A stretch of 64,000 nt of DNA from Mortierella sp. BCC40632 (taxonomy: Eukaryota > Mortierellomycota > Mortierellomycetes > Mortierellales > Mortierellaceae): the NCBI GenBank assembly GCA_011634665.1, contig WAEK01000008.1, positions 1,977,501 to 2,041,500 on the forward strand, given 5' to 3'. This document shows positions 12,639 to 24,445 of the stretch, piece after piece. The translations under genes were made by a program, and so were the position numbers. How positions within the stretch are numbered: position 1 is the first letter of the stretch; the number at the start of each line of letters is the position of its first letter. Under the pieces are notes generated by a model that was given only the letters and a program-made list of their open reading frames with translations, did not search any database and was not told the DNA's origin.

Positions 12639-14582
12639 GTAGACCTTTTCCAACGGATTAGGGCCGACTGTATCGAACCTGTTCAACCCATCCCCGCCTG
12701 CTTACCCTGGCCATTTGTGGTCTGATTCCACTCTTCCCTTGCTCCCAAGAGCCGGTCTGCCAGTCTTATTGTCCCCATTTCACTATATCTCTCTCTCCCT
12801 TCCCCCCTCACACGCACACAAACACACACACGCTCTCTCTTCTCTCTCTCTCACCCACACACTTCCACCCCACTCCACGGCAAATGCAGCCGTGCTCCAA
12901 AACTAAACTTGGACCAGGGCGAGACCAGGATGAATCCTACGGGAGGTACCTTTTTTTAGTGCTCTTAGGCCCAAGAATGACAGGTAGATGGGGTGTCGAT
13001 GCCACAAGTTCTCTGACAACCGTCCCTGAGGTCCTCATTCGGCCCTTTGGCTCCAATAGCGGCTGCAGTCATTCGTTCCACTTGGGGCCAGAGTCCAGAT
13101 GCCCAGCGGTCCAGAGTCCAGAGCGTGGCTGGGTCCTCTTTGAACTGGCGGATATCTGGCAGCTCTCATATCTTGCAGACTGCAAGTCTTTAGTTGGCAC
13201 CAGTTTGACTTTTTGGTCTTGTCTGCTCTTGCTCTCTTGCCTTCGAATGCCTGCATGCTCGTTGGCGCTCTCCTTTACGCGACCCTTTTTTCTCTTTTTT
13301 CCTCTCATTGTTTTTCTTTCTTTCTTGCCATTGTCTGCTCTGTGCCTTGTTGCAAAGAGTATGGTAAACTGGCTTATTGAAGGCGAGCATTGAAAAGTGA
13401 GAGTCTCTTGGCTCCGAGAACCCGGAAATACACATTGGAGTGACGGGGATGTGTTGGTAGTTGAGAAAGTAACGAGATACGCTTGGTGCTAGATAGACTC
13501 GATGAGCTGCGGCGCCGCTGTGTCGATGAGTGCCCTTACTGTGACAATGGCAACTTTCTCCGGAGAAATGCTCGCACCAACGAGGCGCTGTGAGAAGGGC
13601 GTGAACACGAAGAGGGTCGAGATGATAAACTAATTATATCGCTCACTTGCACCCTTTGCGCATAGACTGATCCCAAGGCAGAATAGAACTTGCCTTGGCT
13701 GCAAACCAGCAAAAGCGACTGAGAGGCAACACATCACGCTTTTGACGGTCCCGAGCACGCTCCAAGGCTCATCCAAAAACTGAACGCCCCGCCCGAGCCC
13801 TGCATTGGCCTTTCTGGCTCTCGCTGGGGTCCAACTCTTCACGTTTGACCGGCTCAACCTCCTCAGTTGTCGTCCAAGACTTAATATAAATATTGTGCCA
13901 TCTCTCAGTCCAGCCGCCTTTTTTTTTTCTTTTTCTTTTTCTTTTTCTCTTTCCTACTCTCAGTATCGCCGTTCGTCTCTCCTTCCTCTCTTCTCTTGAA
14001 TACCCGCACCTCCTCAACAACCAAAAATGTTCCTTGTGTGAGGCGACCAGCGACGACTTTACCCATTCACGCGCCACTCCTAATCGGCCCACTCTCTCTT
14101 TTTTTTTCTTTCTTTCTTTCTTTTTTCCCGTAACCTTGCATCCCTGATTTTTCCTTGGTGCTATCCTCGCCCACCCAATTCCATCCGACTTTGTGGATTG
14201 TCAGCCTCTCCTTCCAACCAACCAGCCACACTCGGTCTCTCCGAGACGACCATCGTTTGCATCTGATATTACTCCTACCCTCTAATCCCTAATCATTTCC
14301 ACACAACTCCTCCTCTCTTGCCTGTGCATTCTGTTCCTTCACTGTTCTTTCGCACACCCATTTCCACCTGTCTCTGGATCATCTACACCCTCTCGTGCCC
14401 TAGACGAGCCACCACATCACTGAGGAGAGTTTCGATTTTGACGCATCTTCGGCGATACCCTGCTCTATTTCTTTCTCTCTTGTTTTTTTTATCTTCTTGT
14501 CTTGTTCCATCCCCGGATCAGCTTTTTCCCAATCCTGGCCACCCCCTGTACACCACCACCACCACTACCACCGCCCCTCCCA

Positions 14583-17500
14583 ATGAGCTCGCCATCCATG
14601 GCCCCCACTCGCGTCGACAGTCGCCTGTGCGCAGCAAATCCTTGCAGCGAGTACAACCAATACCGTCGACTTCAACAAATGCAACAGTCGCAGGAGCAAG
14701 TGAAAGAAGATGAAGAAGCCAAAGATAATGAGAATGAGACTAATGACCGTGATGACAACCATGACCATAACGATGGTGAAGATAACGATAATGGTGATGA
14801 TGGTGATGATGATGATGATGACGAGCCACTGCAGCACTACAGACAATCCTCCACAACTTCGACTATCCGTCCTGCACTCCGACCAAGGTCATTAGTTACA
14901 AAACGACGAACAACTTCTGATTCATCGTCGAGCATGAGCTCGTCCAGTAGTAGTTCGTCGAACAATAGCAACAGCAGCAATGGAGGAGCTGGTGCTGGGT
15001 TCTCGGCTACCGAAAGTCCGATCCGACCCCAAGGGGGACTCAAACCTGGTAAGTCCAATGGTTATAGGAGATTACGATGAGCTTAAAAAAAAATCGTTAA
15101 GAGCCAAGTTAATTTAGGGATAGCCCTGGTTGTATTAAGATTGTTATTGCGTTCTCCTCAGTGCTCACATCATCTGGACTCTCTCTAACGGTGAACACCC
15201 TTCTCCTATCTTTCCTTTCCTCTTCCTCGCTCACTCCCCTGACCTCACTCCCCCATAAATGGCCATAGACAAGAGTCCCCTTCGATCGCAGCTCTCGGCT
15301 CGCGCACCCGCGCATCGGTCCAAGCTCTCAATGCAGTATACGCCTTCTGATACAGAAGAAGAGCAACAGGAACAAGACAGCGACGATGAGCCCTTGGGCC
15401 TCAAATCGAGTTCTGAGTCTGGGCCAACAATGAGTACGAGCTCCAGCTCGAGCTCGAGCTTTGCAGCTGAGAGACTTCGAGGTAAGGGAAAAGAGAGAGA
15501 CGGTATAGAGAGTGATCGCTGTTGTCCGTGAGTCTTGGTCAGGGACCAGACACACAAGGCAAATCAGAAGAGAGAGAGAAAGCAGTAACAAGACGACCAT
15601 GGGCTTTGTCTTCAGCCTTCGAAAAGAAGAGACGATGTGAGCTATTCGAGGCTGCACGACCATGCTAGATGAACTATCAAAAAAAAAAAAAAAAAAACCG
15701 ATTCGTCTCGTCGTCGTCGTGCAGGGACCCTTTTTTTAGAAGAGCTCATCTCTTCTAAGAGGGGACAATGCGCATTCCTCCTCATTATTACTGCCTGTCT
15801 GTCACGACAATGTTAGCGGGCACCTTGACCACCCTTTAATGCGCATGTGTTTTTCCCTTCAAAAAGAGAGGGGTGGAGTAGATATCTCTTTGGGGGTGGA
15901 CTTCACGGCCTCGACCAAGTAAAAAAAAAAAAAAAAAAACCTCTTCTGTCTCACTAACTCTCCGACGCCTTTCTTTCTTACTCTCTTTCTTTCTTTTATC
16001 CTCGTCTCCACCGGGATTCTCGTCATTCTGTCATCTTTTTCTTATGCCAACCTCGCGATTTGCCCCACCGCCTTTTACTCTCTATTATCTTTGTCCCTTG
16101 GTTTCTTATCACCACCCTTGTCAATCGTCGGTGTCGATCACCCGTGTGCTGTATCCTTTGTAGCCATCTCGACAAGGAACGAGAGGCGTTCGATGGCGTC
16201 GATGCCACCGCCCTTGATCACTCTGGAACCCTCGACTATCAGCACATCTTCAACCATCAGTTCAAAAACGCCCGAGCGTGCTCCATCTGTCAAGTCTGCG
16301 AAAAAGAGTAAGTACTTGAACTGTCGTTATGCTCTTCCCTCAGATATATCTCGAACCCTCAGTCCTGACAGGTCTCTTCCCCTCCCCTCCCTTGTCCTTT
16401 TTTCTAGTGTCTTTTGCAAAGCGGCTATCAAAGATTTTCACAGGAGGATCTAGCTCATCCAAGAACGCGGAGCCTTCAATAGATGCTGCTCCGGAATCAA
16501 TTACAGTATCAACATCACCCAAATCAGAATCGGACCCTGTCTCAAGCTTAGTAGGCTCCGAGATCCCGTCATCGCCGCATCAAGTGAGCAGCAGTGGTAG
16601 CAGTAGCAACAGTGGCAACAGTGTTGCCAGCCACACCAGCCATGGCAAAAAGAAGGGCGAGAGATCTGGATCGTTCTCGCATGGTCGATTCTATTCGACC
16701 CCGACACATTCAACCGAGACCATTCAAGAAGAGTCAGAGGATGCGGCTGAGCCAATGTTCTTGCAGCACCAGCGATCTTATTCAATGCCTGTGAACCCTT
16801 CTAATTCCGCCTCTCCATCAATGGGGCCAATGTCTACGGCCAACAGGGTAGGTCAGCGAAACAGCATGCTGGTGAGTAGCAGCGCAGGAATGAACCAGAG
16901 GGCCGCTACCCCAACTCATCCTCGGAGACTGTCAACAACTACACCGCGTCCAGCCACCTTCCATCCTGGCATTAGCAGCAACAACAAGATTGGCGACAGT
17001 CACCCCAACTCGAACCACAGGGCCTCAGTCGCTGTTCCTGACCACATGTACATAGACCATCCAGCCCAGGGGCTAGCCCGTCCACTGTCACGAGGAGGAC
17101 CGCACCCTCCCGCGGAAGAATACACTCGGCCCCGTCGCACAACCACTGGTGATCTTCCACAACACCTCCACCAGCCACACCATCAATCATCATTGGTTGA
17201 GGGATTGCACAGCCTAGGCTTCAATGACGCGGCAGGAGCGGTCCCACCATCTTCACGACGCAGCAGTACGCCAGCCGTTCACCCAAACAAGGTTGTCCCA
17301 GGCGAGAAACTTATCCAGCGACTGGACCGCGAAAAGTCTACCATCTGTTTCCAAACCCCTAGCAAGAAAGAGCCTATCGCCCGGGATGGCAAGATGGACC
17401 CGGCACTCTCCCACTTGGCGCAGCATCACCGAAACGAATTCCGGACCAACCAACGACTAAGTATAGTTGGTGGTGTTGCACTACAGCAACAACTGATCCA

Positions 17501-18860
17501 GCAGCATCATCAGATTGAACAACAACAGCAGCAGCAACAGCAACAGCAATTGATGCACGCAGCCGAGCCGACAACTCTGCTTCAACAAATCCAGCAAGCA
17601 CAGCAGATGCAACATTTGCAACAGATTCAACAGATGCAACAGAGACAGCAGCGATTTCAGCGCGCACGGCGGAGCTCGGAGGACTCACAGAAGCAGCACT
17701 CTCCACAACACATTCCTGTGAACACGTCCTCAGGCACGATGATGCCCACTCCACCAGGTTCGGCACCCGTGACACCAACAGCTACTAGTGCAGTCGAGGG
17801 TCACGGACGAAGGCACTCTGGAAGCTATCATAGCAATGGCATGCAGTCATCATCTAACATGGGTACCAACAACGGTGCTTCGGGCGCCCGGCCACGAATG
17901 ACGTCCAAGCGATCATCCAGCGCAGGCTATTTCCATTTGCCAACCGCCGCCACAACTACTTCTACGGCGAACCTGTCTCCTCATCCTAGTCCAACCCTGG
18001 GAGCTTCAACTACTATGAGCAGCAATGCCGAGTTGTCAGTGGCGATGCAGCATCAACAGTACCAACATCAACAAGTCCAACTCCAGATCCAACAGCATCA
18101 GTTGGCTCAACTGCAGCAACAACATCAATTAATTGAATCTTCTGCTGCGATGGCAGCCCAGTTGAACTCACCCTTGGCCCTGATGATGCCTCAGTCGCAA
18201 CTTCCCCCTTTGCCCCCAACAGCAACTGCTCAGGTTTCTTCCTTGGCTACTGATGCGGCCTTGACGCAGAAACAGCACCAGCAACAGGCCCAACAGCACC
18301 AGCACCAGCAGCTGGAACAACTGCAGCAGTTCCGAATCAGCCAACAACAAATATTGTTGCAGCAACAAGAGCAGTTGGAGCATACCCGTGCTGCTATGGC
18401 CTTGGCGACGTCTAGTGCAGGAGCTGGAGGAGTTCCACTTTCGCCTCCTATGCAATCTCAGCCCACCAACATTGCGTATTTGGGATTGAACACCGTCCCT
18501 GTACACTATGGCACACCCGCAGCCCCTGTGCTGACGACCGCGTTGGGAATGGGAGTTGGAATCCCCATGGCGACCGCAGCGACCTTGAACACGACGCCAC
18601 CTTTAGGTCCGCAACTGATGACATTTAGCAACACCACACCGCCCTTGGGACCTCAATTGATGACTCTGAGCAACTCCACGCCGCCACTGGGACCTCAGTT
18701 GATGACATTGAGCAACTCGACGCCACCATTGGGACCCCAATTGATGGCTGCAGCGGCAGCAACACCACTTTATGGATATCATCAGGCGGGTCATCCAGGT
18801 GCTACTCTTGGAGGACATCATTTTGTGGTTGGAGCACCTATTGTTGGATACCAGTGCTAA
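14583..18860 (+). CDS. Low-complexity Q/S/P-rich protein, four exons, unknown function
   Basis: Proposed exons are 14583-15048, 15269-15481, 16164-16307 and 16408-18860, giving 1091 residues. All introns are GT-AG and phase 1, and the frames join without a stop; the last acceptor creates an in-frame ATG followed by SFAKRLSKIFTGG. Residues about 60-85 are an Asp/Asn/Glu-rich acidic run and 115-135 are Ser/Asn-rich. There are polyglutamine stretches near 640-660 and around 860-900. Four 14-residue repeats of type NSTPPLGPQLMTLS lie near the C terminus. A short less repetitive block near residue 575 reads KLIQRLDREKSTICFQTPSKK. No catalytic domain, signal peptide or membrane segment is visible. 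It could be a scaffold or transcription-associated protein, but I do not recognise the family. A start at 14598 (MAPTRVDSR) is also possible. The second intron (682 nt) is unusually long and could hide another exon. Confidence 0.7.
14780..14826 (+). repeat. GAT-rich coding trinucleotide tract (poly-Asp)
   Basis: Imperfect GAT/AAT codon repeats encode the acidic Asp/Asn run of exon 1. It keeps the reading frame, consistent with being coding. Confidence 0.8.
18588..18755 (+). repeat. Four 42-bp tandem repeats in the C-terminal coding end
   Basis: Four near-identical copies of a 42-bp unit encode 14 residues each, N-T/S-T-PPLGPQLMT-F/L-S. Copies differ mostly at third codon positions, so the protein repeat is being kept. 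Confidence 0.88.
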
Positions 18861-20759
18861 CTGAGAGAAAGAGAGAAGAGGAAGGAGAAGTGATGCTTTG
18901 GTAGGATGTGCTGATGAATCTGTGAAAGACAATGACAAAAAAAAAAAAAAAAAAAAAAAAAAAGAAAAAGAAAAGATAGCATCAGGATGTATAATAGTTT
19001 TTTTTTTTTACCAAGTTACCAAGTTATCGAGAAAATAAAAAGAGGGGGAAAACCCCCCACTTCTAAACACGTATCTACCATGCCTTTTTTTTTTTTTTTT
19101 TTTTTACTAAGATTGGAAGCACAGCCTCGTTCTCTTTTGTGTTCCATTACACTCCTTCCGTAAGACTCTAACAGAGCCTTTGGTCGCATTCTCAGCTCAA
19201 TGTAAACGACTCCTGTGTCCATTCGAGGGCAGGAGAAGGGAGGGGGAGAGGAGGGGGAGAGGAGGGGATTTTTTTCTTTTGGCGCGGTTTTTTTGACGGT
19301 AAATAGCGCACCTCTGTCTTTGATATCGCCCGAGACCAGCTGGTGACGAATGCATTTCATGGTGACACTGAAACGGAGAAGGTTTTTTTGTCGCAGGGGA
19401 GAAAGGGGAGACAGAATCGATGTAACATGACATTAAATTTAAAGAAAAAGGGAGAGATCCAATTAACCATTGCATCACCGAGGTCTGGAACAGAGGTTAA
19501 TAGACTAGGATGTGCACACTCCTCCCTGCTGGGTCGGGACTCCTGTCTTTTGTACATGTGTAGATACAGTAGGTTGGGACCAAAAAAGAACGAAAGGGAT
19601 CATTTGATGGCATATATGTACTCTTTTTTTTTTTTTTTTTTTTTTGTTCAGTAAACCCAGAAACAAGAATTGTGATCGGTACTTGTGTGAGAAGTTTCCA
19701 CATGTTCTCAATCTCTCCCACCAACATAATGATTTTACTTTCCATGCCGCCTCATTTGTACACAGAGATTATTCCAACCATTGCCTTCTCCTAAAAGAAT
19801 ATCCATCCAATGTGATCAGAGCCATGGAATGTAGATAAGGAAGAGGAGGAGGAGGAGGAGGGAGGGAGGGAGAGCCGTTTGGATCTCTGATCCAGAGTAT
19901 CATTGTTCCTGAGAAGAACGGAAGGATCCTTTCTCTATCTCTTTTCTTTATGATATGCCACGCATGCCCCATCGCTCCGTCGCCGAAAAATAACAAAATA
20001 AAATAAAATAAACGGACGGCTGTGCAAAGAAGCAGACAGAGCTTTTGTCTGTTTGCGGGGAGGACACTAGTCAACTCTCCCCGTAGATGAGAAAAAAAAA
20101 TGCACTAGTGTTTCCATCGCTGTTCTCTCTTATACCCAAAGCACAGTCGGAAGAGAGTGAGAGAGTGGAAGAATCCGTCCCCGCTCTCCAAATATTCTTC
20201 GTTTCCCAGAAAATGAGACGTGAACCCGGTCAGTGCACCGCGTTGTAGTGCAACAAATGAGCACAATAACAAGGGGTGAGCGTTGAGTCTTGATAGGTTG
20301 ATAGGTCAAAAGGGATTGGCGTGCGCGTGTGCATTCGAAGGAGAGACAGAGCACATCATTCAGAGACCGAGGGCAAGGGCAACAGGGCGTCGTGGGCGGA
20401 GGAGTGGAAAGGGTCTATTTTTTTTTTTTTATCATCAACACTTTTTAGTTGCAAAAAAGAAAAAAGAAAAAAAGAAGAAAGGCTCTCAATTGCTTGTTGC
20501 TCACACCTCAGAGAAGCACCCGCTGTTTGTGGCAGACAACAGAGATGAGGCGAAATTTGGCTGTCGTCCATCTCTTCACCCTTCTCTCAAGCTAGCCAAG
20601 GCGCGAGAAAGGAAGAAGAGGCATGGTCGTGGAGGAGTAGAAGGACTCGAGAACCAGGCCAATGCTTTTCGGCGCTAAAAAAGGATGCCTACATCCAAGT
20701 ACAGCACGGACTGGAGGACCTCTCCTCTCGGATAGTCTATCAGAGAATCAACGATGAGC

Positions 20760-20790
<31 letters not shown>

Positions 20791-21117
20791 GAGAGAGCCA
20801 TCGCTCTTATACTTCCGACCTGGACCGCAGCATTGACTACTCTGCTTCCTGTCAACTTGCCGATTGCTAGGATAGAGAGCGACAGGGCAATGATACCAGC
20901 GCCGTGAGAATGAATGCCAATCGGCGGAGGTAGACAATAGAGACAAGTGATACAGTAGATGGCAAGACGGCGCTAAGATTGCCGCGGGCCGTCTGTCAAG
21001 CGGCACCTTCCTGCTAATACCGCCTGAATGTGTACGAGCATGCGAGCGTGATGAGGACTGCTGTGTTGCGAAGCAGAGAGTTGCGGCCAATAAATGCGCC
21101 GCCCACGCGGTGCCTTG

Positions 21118-21158
<41 letters not shown>

Positions 21159-21246
21159 ACCTCCCCCTTCCCTTCACCTCTACCACCACCCTCCTGCATT
21201 CCCTCTCTCTCCTCCAGCGCCTGTCCAGAACATCCACCTCACCCTG
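18861..21246. other. Intergenic region without recognisable genes
   Basis: Contains long A runs at 18938-18963 and 20761-20784, T runs near 19086 and 19623, an imperfect GAGGAG tract near 19838-19872 and a CT microsatellite at 21120-21155 just before the next gene. The A-rich segment right after 18860 probably belongs to the 3' UTR. No protein-like ORF is seen on either strand. Confidence 0.6.
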
Positions 21247-22899
21247 ATGGCCTTACCTGATCAAACGCCAGGAACCGCCCCTGCGAAGACAGGGATCCCA
21301 GATGATCCTAAAAACCCACAGGGACCTAAAGAATCGCAGGGACCTGAGGGCCCACAAGACCCTGAACGACAACCAAAGGATCCAAATAGAAAAACTACAA
21401 CCACAACGAACCCTAAACCATCATCACCAGCCAGTCCAGTCATTTCACCGACTACCACGTCTCAAGAAGCGACCGCGTCTGACACTCAAGGTAGCCCGGC
21501 CATACCAACGTCAACGTCAACAACGAATCCAGGCACGGATCCACCAACGGAACTTCCAACAGCGACTCCTCAACCTACCGAAATTCCCGCAACAACCAGC
21601 CTCGGACCGACCACCTCAACAACCACCTCAACAACCACCTCAACAGTTACAACAACTACCACAACAACCAAAGAACCCCCCACACCAACCAAAAAAACCC
21701 CCACACCAACGATCAAACCTAGCCCAACCAGCCTATCTTCCGAGACCGAACAACCTCCGAGTCCTTCATCCCCTATCATACCTCCCATATCTTCGAGTAC
21801 ACTATCGTCCACGCCAACAGCGCCTTCTTTGTTTCCAGAACCCTCTTCTCCGTCGGATCCTCCTCTTCCTCCACCAGCATTCTCACCAGAGACGCCATCG
21901 ACCATGACATTGAGTCCCAATGGCACAGGTCCAGGCATGCGAAATGATCTCAATGACAACCGTCAGAGTGACATGACATCTGAACAGCGACTCAACAACT
22001 TGGTTGCACCCATCATTGGCGGCATTGCCGCCATTGGTTTTGTCGCCATCGTCTTTGTGTTGATGCTCCGACGCCGTAAACGTAGTAGACATGGACGCGT
22101 GCGTGGTCGAGGTTTTGATGTTTTGAAGGAAGATGACATGATGGATGGAGGAAGAGAACCATCCATGTCGAGTATTGCCAACAAGCACCAGAGCAGTCAT
22201 TCGTCGTCGTACTCGGCGATTCCACCCCGTCCTCCACCACCACGCCCACCTCGGTTCAGCGACTCGTTCCCGGCCCCTGGAAACCCTTACACGGACCCAG
22301 TTTCGTATATGCACCCTTCGGATCCAGCAGCGTATATGCATCCCTCGGACCCAGCAGCGTATATGCATCCCTCGGACCCAGCAGCGTATATGCATCCTTC
22401 GGACCCAGTGGCGTATGCGCATCCTTCGGACACGGTCGAACAGGAACGACCCATCTCGTTGTACAGTGCACATTCTTCCCTTCCTGGTGGGTATGACCAA
22501 GACGAACAACCGTTATTGCGTCAGGACCAAGGACGTGCCTTGCCCGGTTACACTCGACTAATGCCGCCAAGACGAGACCGACGAAGGTCATTACAACAAC
22601 AACTGATACACTCTCAATCGACCCAGCCATGGGAGGAAACACAATCGATTGTCGATGCAGACGACCTGGCAGAGATCGATGTGAGCGACACGCAGAGCAC
22701 TCAAGGCCAGCATCCGATTCAGAGCCAACAAACTCAGGGTCAAACTTCGAATCGAATCTACCGGTCGAAAGGAGGAGGATCAAAGAGGTACTCGCCTGGT
22801 GGTATGGCTCTCCATCGAAGCGGCTCCTTTGGCGCCGTGAGGCCACAGAGTCCACTTTCACGCACGAGCGATGCTTCGGTCAGTGGACGCCCAGTTTGA
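21247..22899 (+). CDS. Single-pass membrane protein with mucin-like stalk (Skg6/Mid2-like layout), paralogue 1
   Basis: A single exon of 550 residues. There is no N-terminal signal peptide. Residues 1-50 are Pro/Gly/Gln-rich, with PQGPKESQGPEGPQDPE looking collagen-like. About 50-235 are Thr/Pro/Ser-rich, as in an O-mannosylated stalk. One hydrophobic helix lies at about 253-274 (APIIGGIAAIGFVAIVFVLM), followed by RRRKR. Shortly after comes a juxtamembrane FDVL (290-293). The tail carries PPRPPPPRPPR and five 9-residue AYMHPSDPA-type repeats. The layout resembles fungal Skg6/Axl2/Mid2-type wall or polarity sensors, which sit in the plasma membrane; this is inference from layout only. It is probably paralogous to the genes at 24446 and 31335. 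A CT microsatellite lies about 90 bp upstream of the ATG. AATAAA-like signals follow at 23006-23020. Confidence 0.8.
   Translation: MALPDQTPGTAPAKTGIPDDPKNPQGPKESQGPEGPQDPERQPKDPNRKTTTTTNPKPSSPASPVISPTTTSQEATASDTQGSPAIPTSTSTTNPGTDPPTELPTATPQPTEIPATTSLGPTTSTTTSTTTSTVTTTTTTTKEPPTPTKKTPTPTIKPSPTSLSSETEQPPSPSSPIIPPISSSTLSSTPTAPSLFPEPSSPSDPPLPPPAFSPETPSTMTLSPNGTGPGMRNDLNDNRQSDMTSEQRLNNLVAPIIGGIAAIGFVAIVFVLMLRRRKRSRHGRVRGRGFDVLKEDDMMDGGREPSMSSIANKHQSSHSSSYSAIPPRPPPPRPPRFSDSFPAPGNPYTDPVSYMHPSDPAAYMHPSDPAAYMHPSDPAAYMHPSDPVAYAHPSDTVEQERPISLYSAHSSLPGGYDQDEQPLLRQDQGRALPGYTRLMPPRRDRRRSLQQQLIHSQSTQPWEETQSIVDADDLAEIDVSDTQSTQGQHPIQSQQTQGQTSNRIYRSKGGGSKRYSPGGMALHRSGSFGAVRPQSPLSRTSDASVSGRPV
22306..22440 (+). 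repeat. Five 27-bp tandem repeats in the cytoplasmic tail
   Basis: Five copies of a 27-bp unit encode AYMHPSDPA-type nonapeptides (the last copy reads AYAHPSDT). The two middle copies are identical at DNA level, suggesting recent expansion. Confidence 0.9.
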
Positions 22900-24445
22900 G
22901 GTCTCCTTCTCCTCCTTCTCTCCATTTGTCACAGCGAGACAAACAACGAACTTCAACCCCCTAGTATACACCACACATTCACACACGCACAAACACACAC
23001 ACACCTCTAATAAATAAATAACCCTTCTCTCTTGCTGTCGACTCGGACAAAAGATGGTAATGATGGAAAGGCAGAGGAAAGGAAGGGGAGAGAGAGAAAG
23101 AGAACAGGCGCAGTGAAAGATGCATGGCCAGTAATTGAGCAATTTCTGTCTTTTTGGTCACAAACATTATTCAAAACAGAAGCTCGTTCGGGTGGTTGTT
23201 TATCGAAGACACTACCCCTCTCTGTCTCTCTCTCTCTGTTGGCGGAGCACAGGCAGATGGGCGGGTGGCAAGGGGAGAGTAAAAAGGATGTTGGGTCGGG
23301 CGGGATTGAAGTCTACCCCCCAAGTGTGAGAGCCTCTCTGCATGTCCGGAGGATTAGTGGTCTCTGTTCAACACAGACATGCGTGTAGAAAGCGAGGAAT
23401 GGTGATACCTGATAGACAAGTCCAAGGTCCGCTGGTGACACGACCAGCTCAGTGCCTGGAGAGGGAAGAGGGGAAGAAAAAAGAGTTTTTTTTTTGTGCG
23501 TTTGTTCACTGGTGGTAGATAGGTCAGGCAGACAAAAAGAAAGAGATGACAGAGAGTTCGCAAAGGGCGGGGCTGGGGGGGGGGGAGGGAAGAGGTTTGG
23601 GGAAGGAGAGTGAAGACGAATGGCCGGGGCTCGATGGGGAGGGTGCACTTTCTCCAAAACGAGCCAGTGAGCGGTGGCCCATGGCCTGTGTGTGGATGCG
23701 GGAATACGCACATTGTCATTGGCTTGTGCTCCATGTGGCAAACGGACGGCCTCTCTTACTCGATGGAACGTCTTGTCTCTCCCTCTCTCTCCACACTGGG
23801 TGTTCCTGGAATGTGACAGAGTCCTTTCTCTCTCTCTCCTGAGTGCGAGGCGCCACATTGACCAGAGTTATCAGAGGTGCCTGAGAGATGAACCTTTCCG
23901 CGAAAATATGTTCCTGACGCGAATGAGAGAGACGTGTCGATTCTTTTAGGTATTTTTATCGCGTCAGAAGTAGTCCAATGTCGGATCCTAACTCCTCTCT
24001 CTATTTTGATGAGGCGTGTCCGCACAGCAATTGCTAAGCGATAGACAAAGAGACAGCCTCACCCTTGAGGTAGTGGTTCGGTTCGCCGCAAACACAGCCT
24101 CATGAACAAAAATAAGTCACATCGTCGAGCCAGATTCCTCAATTCCTGGCACTCAGGTTCCCACAACTCAGCCCGCTCTCTGTAGTTGCTCTAAAAACTA
24201 TTGCATCACATCCCCATTTTTATGGGCAGGGACCCCTCACCCTCCTTTCCTCTCTTATGATTTAAAAACGTCTCATCTCAGCACTCTTGACTTTGTTTGT
24301 TCAGTCTTGTTTTCTGGTCTTCTCCACTCTCCACCCTCATTCTTCTTTCTCTCCTCGCTTGCTTCTCCGCTAAAGTAATATTCTCCTCTTTACCCTCTTC
24401 AATCACTCCTCTTTACTACTCCTTCCTCACCTTTCAGAACTTTCG
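22900..24445. other. Intergenic region between two paralogous membrane-protein genes
   Basis: Holds possible poly(A) signals (overlapping AATAAA at 23006-23020) and, from about 24.2 kb, a pyrimidine-rich leader for the gene at 24446. No ORF with convincing protein character is seen. Confidence 0.6.

Larger units (their letters stand above)
3085..14582. other. Gene-free region, divergent promoters and long leaders
   Basis: About 11.5 kb between two divergently transcribed genes. I see no ORF with protein-like composition; open frames here are CT- or GA-repeat translations. The region holds GA/CT microsatellites (for example 3134-3190, 5719-5760, 11242-11288, 12566-12636), a CA repeat at 9349-9374 and many 15-27 nt runs of T or A. 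From about 10.05 kb to 14.58 kb the plus strand is markedly pyrimidine-rich, as expected for a fungal promoter or leader of the gene starting at 14583. A small exon-like stretch at 5110-5208, followed by GTAAGT, was seen but has no partner. Confidence 0.6.
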
